A DNA stretch of 64,000 nucleotides, taken from contig AZLU01000031.1 in the NCBI GenBank assembly GCA_002224055.1, positions 221,665-285,664 on the forward strand, in the 5' to 3' direction. Positions 36,082 to 48,119 of the stretch are shown here, in pieces. Made by a program: the position numbers and the translations under genes. Every line of letters starts with the position of its first letter. The stretch's first letter is position 1. Under the pieces are notes generated by a model. The model was not told the origin of the DNA. It searched no databases and worked only from the letters and a program-made list of their open reading frames with translations. Source of the DNA: Pezizomycotina sp. ARF18 (taxonomy: Eukaryota; Ascomycota).

Positions 36082-36396
36082 GCTTATAACCTACTAGCGT
36101 AGATATATAATAATATTTAATATATAGGATAAGATTAAACTTGTAGATTTAACTATAAAACTAACTAGACTAACTAAGAAATATATAATACTATATATAA
36201 TAACTAATAATACTATAATCTAATATAATATATATAGTCTACCTCGACGGCTCGTAGAGCCTTATCGTCGTAATCTCTTTAATATCTCTAGCTGAGATCT
36301 TAATATCTCTAGCTGAAGTTCCTTGTTCCTCAGCTATATAAGCATTATCTCGATGCCTATAGACTTGTCATGCCTCTTTGCTGCCAATAGCTAGCA
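36082..36396 (-). repeat. 5' LTR of copia copy 2
   Basis: Ends ..GCTAGCA on the plus strand at 36396, followed by GAGAT. Its outer 150 bp keep the GC-richer sequence seen at the outer edges of the other copies. Confidence 0.92.
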
Positions 36397-36401
36397 GAGA
36401 T

Positions 36402-37110
36402 TGCGTAGTCTAGGACAGGGTAGAAGTCGGAGCGAAAGAAAAATGCGAAAGCGACAAGCTAAAATTCTAAGAATAAGAGCGTCACTCAGAAAAGAAAATA
36501 GGCTAAAAATAAAAAGCTTTATTTATGTAAGATTTTTATAAAATAAAAAAGCCTATAAAAAAGTTTGATTTATATATACGTGCCTCTGATAGTAAAGACT
36601 AAGATGTCTCCGGGTATATCGCAATCGAGGCGTTGTTAACACCCATGCTTTAAAGCGCCTCCATCATATGATGATATATAGCCTTAACAATATTCTAGTT
36701 GGTTAGAAGAAATCAGGCGCCTAAGTTAAAAAGCTTAGCCTTCCGGTCTTCGCCTCGGCATGCGCATAATAGTTCCGCTTGCAACGGCCCTAAAAAATAA
36801 TTAACCTACTTCTGAATACGACCGCAGATAAACGGCTCCGTCTAGCAGGGTTAGGTCAATGCCAGCGGCTTAGCGTTAAGCACTGCTCAACCGATAATTC
36901 AATGCCGGCTAAATGTTTCACACGAAGCATCGTCTCTCTAAGGTTTACCCGTAGTAAAGCAATGTCTTCTTTGTACTTTTTTGTGAAGGGTTTACTTCAT
37001 TGAGACTAAAGTAGTTAGCCCCACCGTGACGGCTCCACGATTTATACCATTATCGAGGATCAAAGAGTTAACATTCTATCTCTATATTCTGAGAGGCTAC
37101 ACGATGCAGA
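36402..37110 (-). promoter_or_regulatory. Displaced upstream region of E2
   Basis: The segment 36600-37110 is homologous to the E1 upstream region (29980-30560), collinear and in the same orientation. If copia copy 2 is removed it lies about 235 bp from the E2 ATG, against about 224 bp for the matching anchor in E1. It is therefore the former E2 promoter region, now about 4.8 kb away. It also shows extra AT enrichment at 36480-36580. Confidence 0.6.
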
Positions 37111-37834
37111 TTCACCGCAGCAGATCGCGATACATCTATAAGTCCCAGCTTGTCTTCATATAACGGCGTTAGTAAAAGCAAAGAAAAACGATATACAGGG
37201 TATATCTATTTGTAACCTACACGAAACTCTGTCCGTTCCCCTACTAGTGGATCTTTTACTTAAATAATAATACTAGTTTTTCTTTCCTTTTTTTTTTTTT
37301 TTTAACATTTTTTTATTACTAATTAATGCCAAGAACATCGATGCATCTAGATGGGGAAAACAAAAAAAAATGTAATATATACTTCGAGAAAGCGCAAGAT
37401 GTATATGTGCAAATACTCCCCAAAAAAAAGATACAAATTATTTAGATTATACATCTTATATATAAAATAATAAATTTTAAAGAAAAATTATAAAATAGAG
37501 ATAATTAATAAATATTAATAATTAATAAAAATAACTATTATTTATAATTGCTTGTATATAATAAAATAATATAAATTGATATGTTATCTTTAATTATTAG
37601 AATAAATTAACTCTTAATAAAAAATCATAATATTCTTTATAAAATAAAAAAGCTTATTTTTAAAAATTAATTAATTATAAATTTTTATATTTATTTTTTT
37701 ACCTAAAAAGTTTATTAAATTATTTTTTATATTCTAAATAATTTTTTTCTATTATAATAAAAATAACGAAAATAAAAAGCAAATATAATTATTTTAAAGT
37801 TATAAACTTTATTAAAAATTATGTGAAGAAAGTA
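37111..37834. other. Extremely AT-rich noncoding DNA
   Basis: 37260-37834 is almost free of G and C, with long T and A runs (poly-T near 37286-37303). It has no LTR or ORF. It could be an old RIP-decayed repeat or a mutated flank. The target duplication AAGTA of copia copy 3 is at 37830-37834. Confidence 0.5.
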
Positions 37835-38147
37835 TGCTAGCTATTAGGCATGCCAAAGAGGCATAACAAATCTATAGGCATCGAGATAATGCTTATATAG
37901 CTGAGGAACAAGGAACTTCAGCTAGAGATATCAAGATCTTAGCTATAGATATTAAGGAGATTACGACGATAAAGCTCTATAAGCCGTCGAGGCAGACTAT
38001 ATATATTATATTAAGATTATAGTATTATTAGTTTATTATATATAGCATCGTATATTCCTTTAGTTAGTCTAGTTAGTTTAGTAGTTAAATCTATAAGTTT
38101 AATCCTATCCTATATTATTAGATATATATTATATATCTACGCTAGTA
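37835..38147 (+). repeat. 5' LTR of copia copy 3
   Basis: Starts TGCTAGCTATTAGGCATGCC with a well-preserved outer edge; the inner edge is heavily mutated and ends ..GCTAGTA. Confidence 0.93.
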
Positions 38148-38163
38148 GGTTATAAGCCCGGTT
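38148..38163 (+). other. Primer-binding site of copia copy 3
   Basis: GGTTATAAGCCCGGTT, identical to copy 1, directly after the LTR. Confidence 0.6.
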
Positions 38164-41100
38164 AGTATATATCTTAATAAACTAACTTACTTCTTAATCT
38201 CCCCTAAACGATATATCTTACGATATCTCTCTTACTAAAGTTTAACGAGGTAAAGTTAAAGGCTAATTTTACGAACTACCTTAATTAGAGTATATATATA
38301 ATTACGTTCCTTAAATATAATAAAGTCTAAGATATTACTAGTAAACCGCTTAAGGCTACGGTAGCTAACGTAGAGCTAAGTACTAATAATTAAGATAATA
38401 ACTTAAAGGCGTATACTATTATTAAAGCTTACTACGAGGTAGAGACTTAACGTACTTATCTATAATCTACTAATAGTAGCGTAATAAGGTATAGGATATC
38501 TTAAATTCGGCGTATATCGCTATTACCGCTATTAGTAAGCCTTATATTAGGAAATAACTAAGGTAGATTTAACTTAAGAATAAAGTTAATATTTAAAAAT
38601 TTATATAGAAGCATTAAAATCTTATTAAAACGTATAATAAGATATTAGGCTCGATCTTAATAAAGAAGACTAAGGCGAAGACGGTAGAGAAGATAAAGCT
38701 AGGTATAGGCTTAAAGATAATATAGCTATAGTAGAGGCTATTAATTTTATCTATAATAACCTTAATAGCGACTAAGAGACGTTTATTATGAATTTTAGTA
38801 GATAATAGATTTAATAGTAAAGAAACTGACCCTCGATATACTTGAGAAGGCGCTATTCGTCGAAGAGGTAAAGTATAAATACGATATATTGGAGACGTTA
38901 GCTCTAAGGATAATAAGGCGCTATTTAAAAGAAATAGCCGAGGTAAAACCTAAAAAAACGATAAGAAGGTTTATAAGTTTAAGGGTAAATATTATTATTA
39001 TAATAAGGTCAGATATAAGAAGACCGACTATAAGAAATATATAAAAGATAAAAAGGATAGCGGTAATAACGGGGTATTAGCCTTATAGTATAAACCTTAG
39101 TATAAAATACTAGCTTTTAGAGAATAATCTAGTAGTTCTTAATTAGGCGTATCTTTTATATAATGATAGTAAGAGAAGTATTCTCTACCTATAAACCTCT
39201 TTTAAAGCTATAAATATTATAATCGGTAATAGAGAAGTACTATAGGCTATTAGTACTAGCTTAGTATTTATAAGGCTTAGTAAGGAGCACGGCGGTAGTC
39301 TTATTAAACTTAAGAATACGCTATATGCTCTAAAGATAAAATATAGCCTATTCTTAATCTTCGCGTAAATAAGTAAAATATATAATAACGATCTAATAAG
39401 GTAGATATACGATAACTAGACCAGGGCTAAGAATTAAAGTTACTATAAAGATAGGACTATAGGAGATTTAGGTAAGATTATAATATCTATAAGGAAGAGT
39501 TTAGCTCTCGCTACTATATAAGAAGTATATAAACGGCTTAGATATATCGGTAAGGATTATATTAAGTAAATAATTAAATATAAAGCGTTACCGGTATTAC
39601 TAAAGACGGTAAGAATCTTAGGGCTATATTAATACGAGGCCTACGAACTTACTAAATTAAAGGTAATATTAAACCGCGAGAAACTTTAATTAGGTAAGTA
39701 TAAGCTAATAAGATAATCTTTTTAGATTTTTACTAATAGGCGTATATAAAGAGCCTAAAAGATTATATAGAGTTTATTACCTTCTTTAAAAAGAATAGTC
39801 GGAAGTCCTAGATCTACTTTATAAAAGATAAAAAGGTAGAGACGATACTCTCGTACTTTAATATACTTTTAAGATAGCTAAACGTTAGTTAAACCTTAAG
39901 CTTATTAAGCTATAATATAACGGAGGTAAAAATATACCTTAATTAATAGACGCTATAACGAAGTAGGGATTATAGTCTATACCTTAGCTATATACGTATC
40001 TTAATAAAATAGCGTACCTAAAAAGCTTAATTAGATTCTTATTAATAGATTAAAGGTAATATTAGCCGTATCGGAATTACCGTTGTAGCTATAGGTAGAG
40101 GCGGTAAATTATTATAATCTAATCTATAACTATACGCTATTAAGGCCGCTCGAGTACTAAAGGATAGTAAATAAACGATATCGTAGAGAAGATAGAAAGG
40201 TAGAATTCTTAATATTTTAAATTTTAGGATATTTGGTAAACTATATTACGTATATATCGATAGTAAACTCTAAAAAAGCTAGATAATACTACTAAAAAGA
40301 TATATTTTATAGGCCTAAGGCTTATAATATCTATTAAGTCTAAGATCCTACTATCTATAAGTATTAATCCGTAGAGATATTAGATTCCCGATTAAAGTAA
40401 CCTTTAAAGTACGTAACTTTATAAAGATAATAAAGATTCTCTTAAGTACGTTAAAGATATCTTAAATAGGTTTAGGATAAAATAGCGACGGTACTAGATT
40501 ATAATAAAACTTAACTTCTAATCGTTAATTAGATATCTACAAGATAATTACGCTAGAATAGCCGAGGATAAGAATAAAGATCTCGATAACGCTAGTCTAT
40601 AGCTAAGATCTAAGGATATTCGCTCTCGTAGAGGAAGTTACGTAGATATTATAAGATAGATCTACGATAATTAACTAAAGGTATTAGGCGTATTCTTAGA
40701 ATCGCCGAAGATAAAATCTAGTAGTCGAACTACGAAGATACCCTATAGACTAGAATACGTTAGTAAAGATCTAATAGCTATACGCCTTAGAGAGAAGACC
40801 TATAAAAAATTAATAGTATATATCGATAAACTAGAGCTACTTATCTATAAAGAGGCTATAAGCTTTATAAACTATAAAGGATAGCGTATATCGATAGATC
40901 GAGAACTATCCTAATTAAAGAATAAGATATATAAAAACCTATAGATTCTTAAGATCTCTTCCCAAAAGATAATATCGTCGATAATAAATAGGTATTTAAG
41001 TATAAGCGCGATACTACTAGTTAGATTATAATACTTAAGTCGAGACTAGTTACTCGAGGCTTTATATAGAAGTAAGGGATCGATTATAACGAGATATACG

Positions 41101-42412
41101 TATTAGTAGCTAAAATATTAATAGTAAGGCTATTCTTTATACTAGTAGCCTAGCTTAATCTTAAATATAAGTAGATAATATAATAACGGCCTTCCTCGTA
41201 CTTAAACTAAAGTAGAGAATTATCGTTAGGCCTCTAAAAGAGCGGAATCGATAGATTAGTTTAATTAATAAAGACTCTATATAGCCTTAAATAGTTACCT
41301 TAAAAATAATATAGAGAACTTATCTTAGTTTTAAAATTACTAAAGTTTAAAGTTTATTAGCTCGATAATAGCTTATTTATTAGTAAGGATTATTAGCTAA
41401 TAATAATTATCTACGTTAATAATCTATTAATAGCTAGATCTAATAAATATAAAATCGAGATATTTAAGCGAGATCTTAGTTTATACTTTAAGATAAAGGA
41501 TATAGGACCGGTAGCCTATTTCTTAGGTATATAAATAAAATAGACTAGGTCTAGAAATCGACGTCGCCTAGTACTATATTAGTCCATATATATAATCGCT
41601 TCTTAAAAGATTTAGGCTTAAAGATACTCCGGAATTAGTACTCCTATAGAAAGGGAGGTATCCTTTAAACGGAGGATTAAAATACTATACTAGTAGTATA
41701 GTATCGATAGATAGTAGGAAGTTTAATCTATACTCTATTTATTAGGCTAACCGATACCTTCGCTATCTTAACGTTAGGGTAATACGTTAGCGAAGTAAAC
41801 TAAACTTATAAGAAGATAGTAAAAAGAGTATTATAATATTAGAGAAGATCCCTCGATTATACGCTTACGTACTATACCTATAAGATAGAGGATAAGATAC
41901 TAGATCTATATATTTACGTAGACGCCGACTAGGCCGGATATAAGCTTATTCGTAGATCTATTACTGGTTATATAGTAACGTTTAACGGAATAGCTATCTT
42001 ATATTATTTAAAGAAGTAACGTACTATAGCTACTAGTAGTACTAAGGTAAAATATATAGCTATAGGGGAGGCTTTACGGGAAGCTTTCTAGGTACTTTGG
42101 ATACTAAGGATATATAGCGAGTATTTAAGTTTAAGGCTCCTAATAGTATCGAGATATATATAGATAATAAAGTACTATTAGTATTATAAAGGATTCTAAA
42201 TACTATAGTAGAACTAAGTATATCGATATATAATATTACTTTATAAAGAAACTAGTTCGAGAAGGAACTATTAAGCCTTAATATATAAGATCTAAGGATA
42301 ATATCGCGGATATATTTACTAAACCGCTTATAAAGATATCTTACGATAGCGCTATAAAGGCTATAGTATAAAAAGATAGGATAAAGATTACTAGTATTAT
42401 CGATAAGGGAGG

Positions 42413-42725
42413 TACTAGCTATTAGGTATACTAAAGAGGTATAATAAATCTATAGGTATCGAGATAATACTTATATAGCTAAGGAATAAGGAACTTTAGC
42501 TAGAGATATTAAGATCTTAGCTATAGATATTAAGGAGATTACGACGACAAGGCTCTGCGAGCCGTCGAGGTAGACTATATATATTATATCAAGATTATAG
42601 TATTATCAGTTATTATATATAGCATCGTGTATTCCCTTAGTTAGTCTAGTTAGTTTAGTAGTCAAATCCACAAGTTCGATCCCATCCTACATTATTAGAT
42701 ATCATACCATACATCTGCGCCAGCA
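42413..42725 (+). repeat. 3' LTR of copia copy 3
   Basis: Starts TACTAGCTATTAGG (TG changed to TA) and ends ..ATCTGCGCCAGCA. The mutation gradient is the mirror image of the 5' LTR. Confidence 0.93.
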
Positions 42726-42730
42726 AAGTA

Positions 42731-44614
42731 GAGGATAGACACGACCTTGAACATTTTTGTGAAGGGCGGGGATTGCTTATTCTTGTGGAAGTATCGCCAA
42801 TGTCGGTGCATACTGGGAGGACTTTGACCTGGCTTTCGGCGAATGATACTCAGCCAGGCTCGACTCTTGTGCCCACAGGAAGGTAGCTAGGTCTAGAATC
42901 TCCCGGCTAGTCGGGGAGAAGGCATGTGCCTTGAGATACACAAATTAGCGGCGGTTAAAAGCTCGCGTTGATGGATTATTTATCCCGCCGGGCGGTGTGT
43001 TGTACATTTGGTGCGACGTCAATTTCGCTCTGAACCACACATATGTACTTTTCCCACTTTTTTTATGATTTCTACTAAATTTGAAGACAGGCTAAGCCTG
43101 GAATAACTTAGGTTAAACGCTAGTGCGCGTCGCATGTTCATGCGCATCATGTCACTTGATAGTCAGAGTTCATCCTATTTCTTCCTTTGCATTTATCCAA
43201 CACACATTTGGGATCATTGGGCTAAGCTGCTGTGGACTGCATTTCTAAAAAAAACAATTCGATCTGCCTGAGAAGTCTTAAAAATGCGTCCCTATAGTTA
43301 AAAAAAAGAAAAAAAAAAGGAGACAACGGATCGTGGATGGATCTCATAAGCGGACATCAAAATGTGGAGCTGAGAGATCGAGAAGGAGACGTATGAGATA
43401 ATTCAATCGATGAAGGAATAAGGTTCAATACGCATCTACGTCGATTTTGAACTTCTATTCTTTGACAGAAGGATAGTCTTTGGTCTCGTACTGAGACTCT
43501 ACTAGCGAGCAAGCGAGATAATCTAATAACGCTGCCATGCATAGTTTCTCCGCAGGATCAAAATGAGACACGGAAGCCAGGGAAAGAAGAGCAAAAACAA
43601 ACGACGAGACGATATATATATGCTCCGCTTGACACAGCTGCGCGCGATGCAGCGGCAGATCTCTGCTTAAGAGAGCTATAATGAAATGTAGCTAATATTA
43701 CCACACAAAGATTATAAAAAAATTTACTTAAGGTATTTGTCCTGACTAGGACAAAAGTATAGTGCTACTTAGTTTGTGGATTTTCACCTCCTTTGGTCAA
43801 GTAATCGTTGAATTTACCGAATGGATTTACATCTCATCTACTCGACAAATCAAAAGACTTTTCATATTTTTGTTTCCGAGACTTTCGTCAAAAAGGGTAC
43901 ACACAACGCAGATTCAGCTCGACCGATCGCGATCTATTTACAACGGGTCCTTGCGTTAGCATGTGGTCCTGACCTACGGCCCTTCCGGGCAGTAAAAGCG
44001 AAGGAAGCCCTCGCCCTACGAGCCCCACGTTTTACTAAAGCCTTTCCAACATGAATTTGGACCTGGAGTGGTGACCAATGTTGTTTAGATCTGATTTTAC
44101 TATCTTTGCTGACGTACTATAATTCTAGAGCTTGTCCCACAAGTTCATATCTGGGGACCGACTCGGACCATGCGTCGTCAATGGTTTGATCTTGTTCCTT
44201 ACTAAGACTTTCTACTAGTCAGCAAGGGTGATAATTCAATGACGACTCGAGCATAAACTTTTCCGCAGGCGAAGATGAGCAATTGAATCGAGGGAATAAA
44301 AACATAATTCATAACGTGAGAACTATAATACATTGTAGACACACAAATGGTGAAAAAGCCAATAAGAAACGAAAAACCTAAATAGGGCGAAACAATGCGA
44401 ACAAAAGAGAAAAAATGCATCATATGTAATTCGGCATCTACTTCACAAATAACTTATCATCTTAAACCTGTAATAGTACTAACAGATAAATACCTCCCAG
44501 CCTTTTCAAAGTCAAAAGAAAGGAGACAAAAATCGAGATCTTTTTCCTTGTTGTGATGTTCAAACCCCTAATCCCTATCAACTATTATTCATGTGCGTCT
44601 GCCAGCATTGGGAA
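42731..44614. other. Intergenic between copia copy 3 and E3
   Basis: No gene is supported; the small ORFs are not convincing. The block at about 42850-43010 resembles 47490-47700 upstream of E4 (shared AAAT-AGCGGCGGTTAAA-like and TTGATGGA/TTGACGGA anchors in the same order), so it is probably part of an old segmental duplication and may mark a lost E-family copy. Confidence 0.4.
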
Positions 44615-45160
44615 TCATTGATCACCGAGCTGAGTGTTGGGAGGAAGTTTCCTTAAAATAGGATTCGCACTGGGCCTTCCTTCGTGGGCCGTCCGGCAGA
44701 GAATCGTACGTATGATCGACATCCGCAGGGATCCCTGGCTTAGTCCTCCCCCAAATGATCCTGTATCCATGAGACAGCGCCTGTTATCGAGAAGAGAATA
44801 CCCCCACGAACAGGCTTGGCATTGGAAGGCGCGATCAGTTTTCCTGAGCGGGTAACACCAGTCTTTGAAGCAGCCCGTGCACCCCTTGCTCTTGAACACG
44901 CCCGTGACCTTGTGAAGCAAAAAGGTCGTTGATCCGTTGTTTCCACTGGTAGAGGTGCCCTGGGAGCTACTTTGCGAAGTTTGCGTGTTCGACGGCGAGA
45001 TAGGCGGGACTGATGCAGCGTTGGAATTTGAGGTAGCGGCGGGGTTGTTTCGGTTCGATGCTGCTGAAAGACCCCGCTTGAAGTTCAAGTCGCCAGGACC
45101 GGTAGGGATGGCGAGAGCTGCAGTGGTGACTAGGGCAACGGTGAGGGCGGCGACTTTCAT
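44615..45160 (-). CDS. E3: small secreted protein with double C-x2-C core
   Basis: The best-preserved E-family member. The start at 45160 gives signal peptide M-K-V-A-A-L-T-V-A-L-V-T-T-A-A-L-A (cleavage about residue 18), then P-T-G-P-G and a possible Kex2 site N-F-K-R near residue 29. A Ser/Thr/Asn linker leads to the core at about residues 93-119: C-T-G-C-F-K-D-W-C-Y-P .. F-Q-C-Q-A-C-S-W-G, then a lone Cys in N-R-R-C-L. The long frame ends at 44615. In the next frame the family C-terminal block appears instead (D-H-T-Y-D-S-L-P, later A-Q-C-E-S-Y-F-K-E) ending at 44622, so one base is probably missing near 44720. Up to seven Cys could form disulfides or bind a metal; I cannot tell which. Role unknown. 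Confidence 0.75.
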   Translation of the reverse strand: MKVAALTVALVTTAALAIPTGPGDLNFKRGLSAASNRNNPAATSNSNAASVPPISPSNTQTSQSSSQGTSTSGNNGSTTFLLHKVTGVFKSKGCTGCFKDWCYPLRKTDRAFQCQACSWGYSLLDNRRCLMDTGSFGGGLSQGSLRMSIIRTILCRTAHEGRPSANPILRKLPPNTQLGDQ

Positions 45161-46288
45161 TTTTATTCGACAAGAATGGAGATTCGGCGTCTTGCAAGGT
45201 ATGGGTGTCTGATCTGAATCCGGGATGGGTGGCCGTGGAAAATTTGCGGAGTGGGATGAGGTGACAATGGTTGAGATGAGATAGAAACCGATAATTCGAA
45301 GGACTCGGAAGATTGAATGAGATAGAAACTTAAGACGGTGCTGCTCGTTTATAATGTGTACTGTAATGAGAAGTGCATCTGGACGGGGGCTTTGACACGA
45401 TATATACGTTTGCTATAACTGCAGACGGATGGACAGGGTAAAGTTGACGGAACCTACGATCGGGGCTCGCCTGGGTTTATGGAAACATTATGGAGGCTCT
45501 GGTGACCTGCATTCTTAACCGGCACTACAGGTACTAGAATATAACCTCGGAATTGTACTACTAGAGTATCATACGAAACGCATCTCTGGAAGCCCAATTG
45601 ATTAGCCGTAAGAGCTCGCCTTCAAATAGCCCTTTCTTTACGAAAAGCTCAGATTAAGAGTTTGATTAGTATAGCTGTTGTTAGATCTAGGACCTTGCGC
45701 CTCGCAAGGAAATAGCACGAAGGGAGCGTCCCGTTATCGCTGCGAGCATGCGCCTTGGCGACGAGTTGCTACTTGGAAACATAATTAGATGGGCGCAGGA
45801 AAATCGCAAGCTCGCATTGATGTTCCAGTTTCTTCCACAAATTAGGGTAGGGCGGTGTAGCTGGCTCTTTGTAAAATATTTTTGCCGTTTCTTGATCGTA
45901 GTGTCAAAAGGGCTGAGAACAGCCCGAAAATGACTGCGTAACTATCGCGCAGCAAAGTCGAACTGAGCCTTCACATTTTCCCTTTGCCCGTCTGTAGAAG
46001 CTACTGGATGCAATATAAACTCAAACAATTGCAACAGAAAATATAGGAACGGGATAATATATTTAATAAAAGAAAGCTTAGTATAGAGAATGATGGCTGC
46101 GTTCTGCGAGATACAAAGGGAAAAGGCAGCAGGGAATAACATCCTTGAAGGTGAAGGCACTCGTAGGAATCCAAGCATATGTATATATACAAATTAGCTA
46201 TGCCCAAAATGAGGGATAATGAGTAGAAAAAGATAGAAAAGATATAATCTGATGCGAAATCATGAGAAAAATGCTAGTAGTTTTTTTT
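45161..46288. other. E3 upstream region and intergenic DNA
   Basis: 45161-45420 is purine-rich on the plus strand, that is pyrimidine-rich upstream of E3 on its coding strand, as is typical of fungal promoters. No gene seen in 45420-46288. Confidence 0.4.
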
Positions 46289-46973
46289 CACCCCTTGTAA
46301 TGCGTCGATCGGTTTCTCCTAACGTCCCAGCACTTGGAATAATAAATTCTCCGGTAGAAAGTTAGAGAGAAATGGCCCTGAAAACTCGGATGTCGCACGC
46401 ATTTCTGCTTTGCTTCGAGACCCAGCGCATCCAGCAGAGGAACCCCCGGCGGTATCGGCTTTTTACTTTCGCGGGCGTCCTCGAGCCCACTGGCAGATAA
46501 GACTTGCAGTTCATCGCGGCCGCAGAAGGTCCCCTTTTGTTCTCGACTTGACCCCACGGGCAGTCATGGCACGTAAAACGACCGGTAACTACATTCGGGT
46601 AGCACCACTCCGCAAAGCATTTGCTGCAGCTGCCGTACAACATCGTCGACGTCAAAGAGCTCTTTGTTCCCGTGTTTCCGCCGGCGGTCGTGGCTGGCAA
46701 AACTGGCGCGTTGGAGGACACGGAATACGAGGTGGACGGGCGACTCGATTCAGAGGTATATGTGTTAAAATTATTCCTCTCCATGTCGTCGATTTCATGA
46801 TTGGAGAAGCCGTTAGGGTTGGAGGAGTACGGCGGGGGTGGGCCCTGACTCGCTGTTTTCCGTCCGAACCCGCTGAAAAATCTCTTCGAAATGGTCGCAC
46901 CGCCGATGCCGGTAGGGATAGCAAGCGCGGTGGTAACTAAGAGGCTGGCAGCGGCTACGGCGGTGACTTTCAT
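46289..46973 (-). CDS. E4: small secreted protein with double C-x2-C core, frame broken late
   Basis: Signal peptide from 46973 (M-K-V-T-A-V-A-A-A-S-L-L-V-T-T-A-L-A), then P-T-G-I-G-G and a dibasic S-K-R before F-F-S-G-F-G-R-K-T-A-S-Q, the family basic/aromatic stretch. A P-P-P-P-Y sits near residue 48. The core C-S-K-C-F-A-E-W-C-Y-P .. F-T-C-H-D-C-P-W-G is at about residues 115-141, followed by M-N-C-K. The ORF as sequenced ends at 46362, but after a frame change near 46440 the next frame has L-D-A-L-G-L-E-A-K-Q-K-C and F-S-L-T-F-Y-R-R, which match the E7 C-terminus. The true end is therefore near 46290. It lies 1.1 kb from E3, same strand. Confidence 0.75.
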
Positions 46974-48119
46974 TTTGCGCGGTCTGAGGTTCCGGTGCCT
47001 TTGCGTTGGCCGAGTCTGTAGGGCCTGAGACGAACGCGTCGGGGAAACCAGAAAAGAAGCGAATGGAAATTGAATGAGAAGAAATGAGAAGAATGCTAGG
47101 GAAGTGCTATTGGGAGGAAATAAATTCAGAAAACACGACTTTGCTCTCGTATAGTTTTAGGAAAAATTATGAGGAGTGGAATTGCCAGTGGATATATATA
47201 AATCTAAAAATCGGGGAGCTCATCTTATTAATGCGTAGCTCGAGATGTGAGAGTGGTGAGTCCCTGATCATGCTGTGACGGGAGATAAATGACATCTCTA
47301 TACGCCACCACTAGTATATACTAATAGCTTCGCCTCAGCTTGTTGAAGCAATGTGCCTCATCTGCAATTCCGTTACGGAACCCTCAGAGTACTTTGAGTG
47401 TGAGAAGCCCCATTGAGCCAAAGATTTCGATTTCTCATGCTGCTAACCTGAGCATTTTAAACCTGATTAAGATAGAGCATTCTGCCAACAATACTTATTA
47501 GCTAGTCTCTACTCTTGCACCCCATAGATAACTTACTAGGTTGAAAATGTTCTAGTAAGTACGGACAAGCCCCGCACCTCGATGTGGAATATTACTTGAG
47601 TGCATAAATCGACGACGGTTAAACGCTTGCATTGACGGACAATTTAGCCTCCAAGGCGATGTTCCGCCCGTTTTGTGCAAGATTGTTTTCCTTCTATAAG
47701 ACCCGTGTAATTTTCTCACCGCTGATTCACGAATTTGCAAGTTTTACCGGGCGCTGCTAACAATAGCAGAACTTAAAGGAATTTTGAAGCAGGTTTGGGC
47801 ATGAAATGGGCCGCTGGACTTGAAATCCAAACGGGTAGATTCGATTGGTACAGCCTTCATACCTGCCCATCTTTGCTTCCGATTATCCGGCCGACTTTGG
47901 AAAAGTTATGCATAACAAATGAGCTTTCGGAACTTGGACATAAAAGAAAGCTAAAACAGAAGCAACGCCGTTACAACCATTTTTCCGAACTCTTGCTCAA
48001 CATCTCGGTATAAGTATCGATGTTTTCTTAATCGGCGAAAGAAAGAAAAGAAAGAAAAGAAAAGGATGATAGAGGAACTATCGTGTTTAGAGTTTCGACT
48101 ACCCACTTGCCCTACGGGT
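46974..48119. other. E4 upstream region
   Basis: No gene seen. The 47490-47700 block resembles 42850-43010. The 60 bases upstream of the E4 ATG are ordinary; a plus-strand ORF at 47084-47278 is not convincing. Confidence 0.4.

Larger units (their letters stand above)
31559..36396 (-). mobile_element. Ty1/copia LTR retrotransposon copy 2, RIP-mutated
   Basis: A full-length 4.84 kb minus-strand element of the same family as copies 1 and 3. LTRs are 31559-31870 and 36082-36396. A perfect target duplication GAGAT lies at 31554-31558 and 36397-36401. The primer-binding site is at about 36066-36081 and the purine tract complement (CCTCCTCTTA) at 31871-31880. The interior is saturated with TA dinucleotides and stops. 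The reverse-transcriptase signature reads Y-V-N-N (complement of 32853-32864). No ORF of use remains. It inserted between the E2 coding region and its upstream DNA, with its own 3' LTR facing E2 in the same orientation. Confidence 0.95.
37835..42725 (+). mobile_element. Ty1/copia LTR retrotransposon copy 3, RIP-mutated
   Basis: A full-length 4.89 kb element. LTRs are 37835-38147 and 42413-42725, both 313 bp. Perfect target duplication AAGTA at 37830-37834 and 42726-42730. Primer-binding site at 38148; purine tract AAGGGAGG at 42405-42412. It aligns over its whole length with copy 1, with many C/T and G/A differences and small indels. The reverse-transcriptase signature is Y-V-N-N at 41412-41423. 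Stops occur throughout; no ORF remains. It is about 1.4 kb from copy 2 and in the opposite orientation. Confidence 0.95.

Noticed and set aside
441-42725. Possibly active retrotransposons because LTRs and target duplications are intact
   Set aside because: All reading frames are full of stops and the reverse-transcriptase and zinc-knuckle residues are mutated in every copy.
46410-46940. Plus-strand 176-codon Arg-rich ORF over E4
   Set aside because: Arg/Gly-rich composition is typical of an antisense shadow, and E4 on the minus strand has a signal peptide and core.
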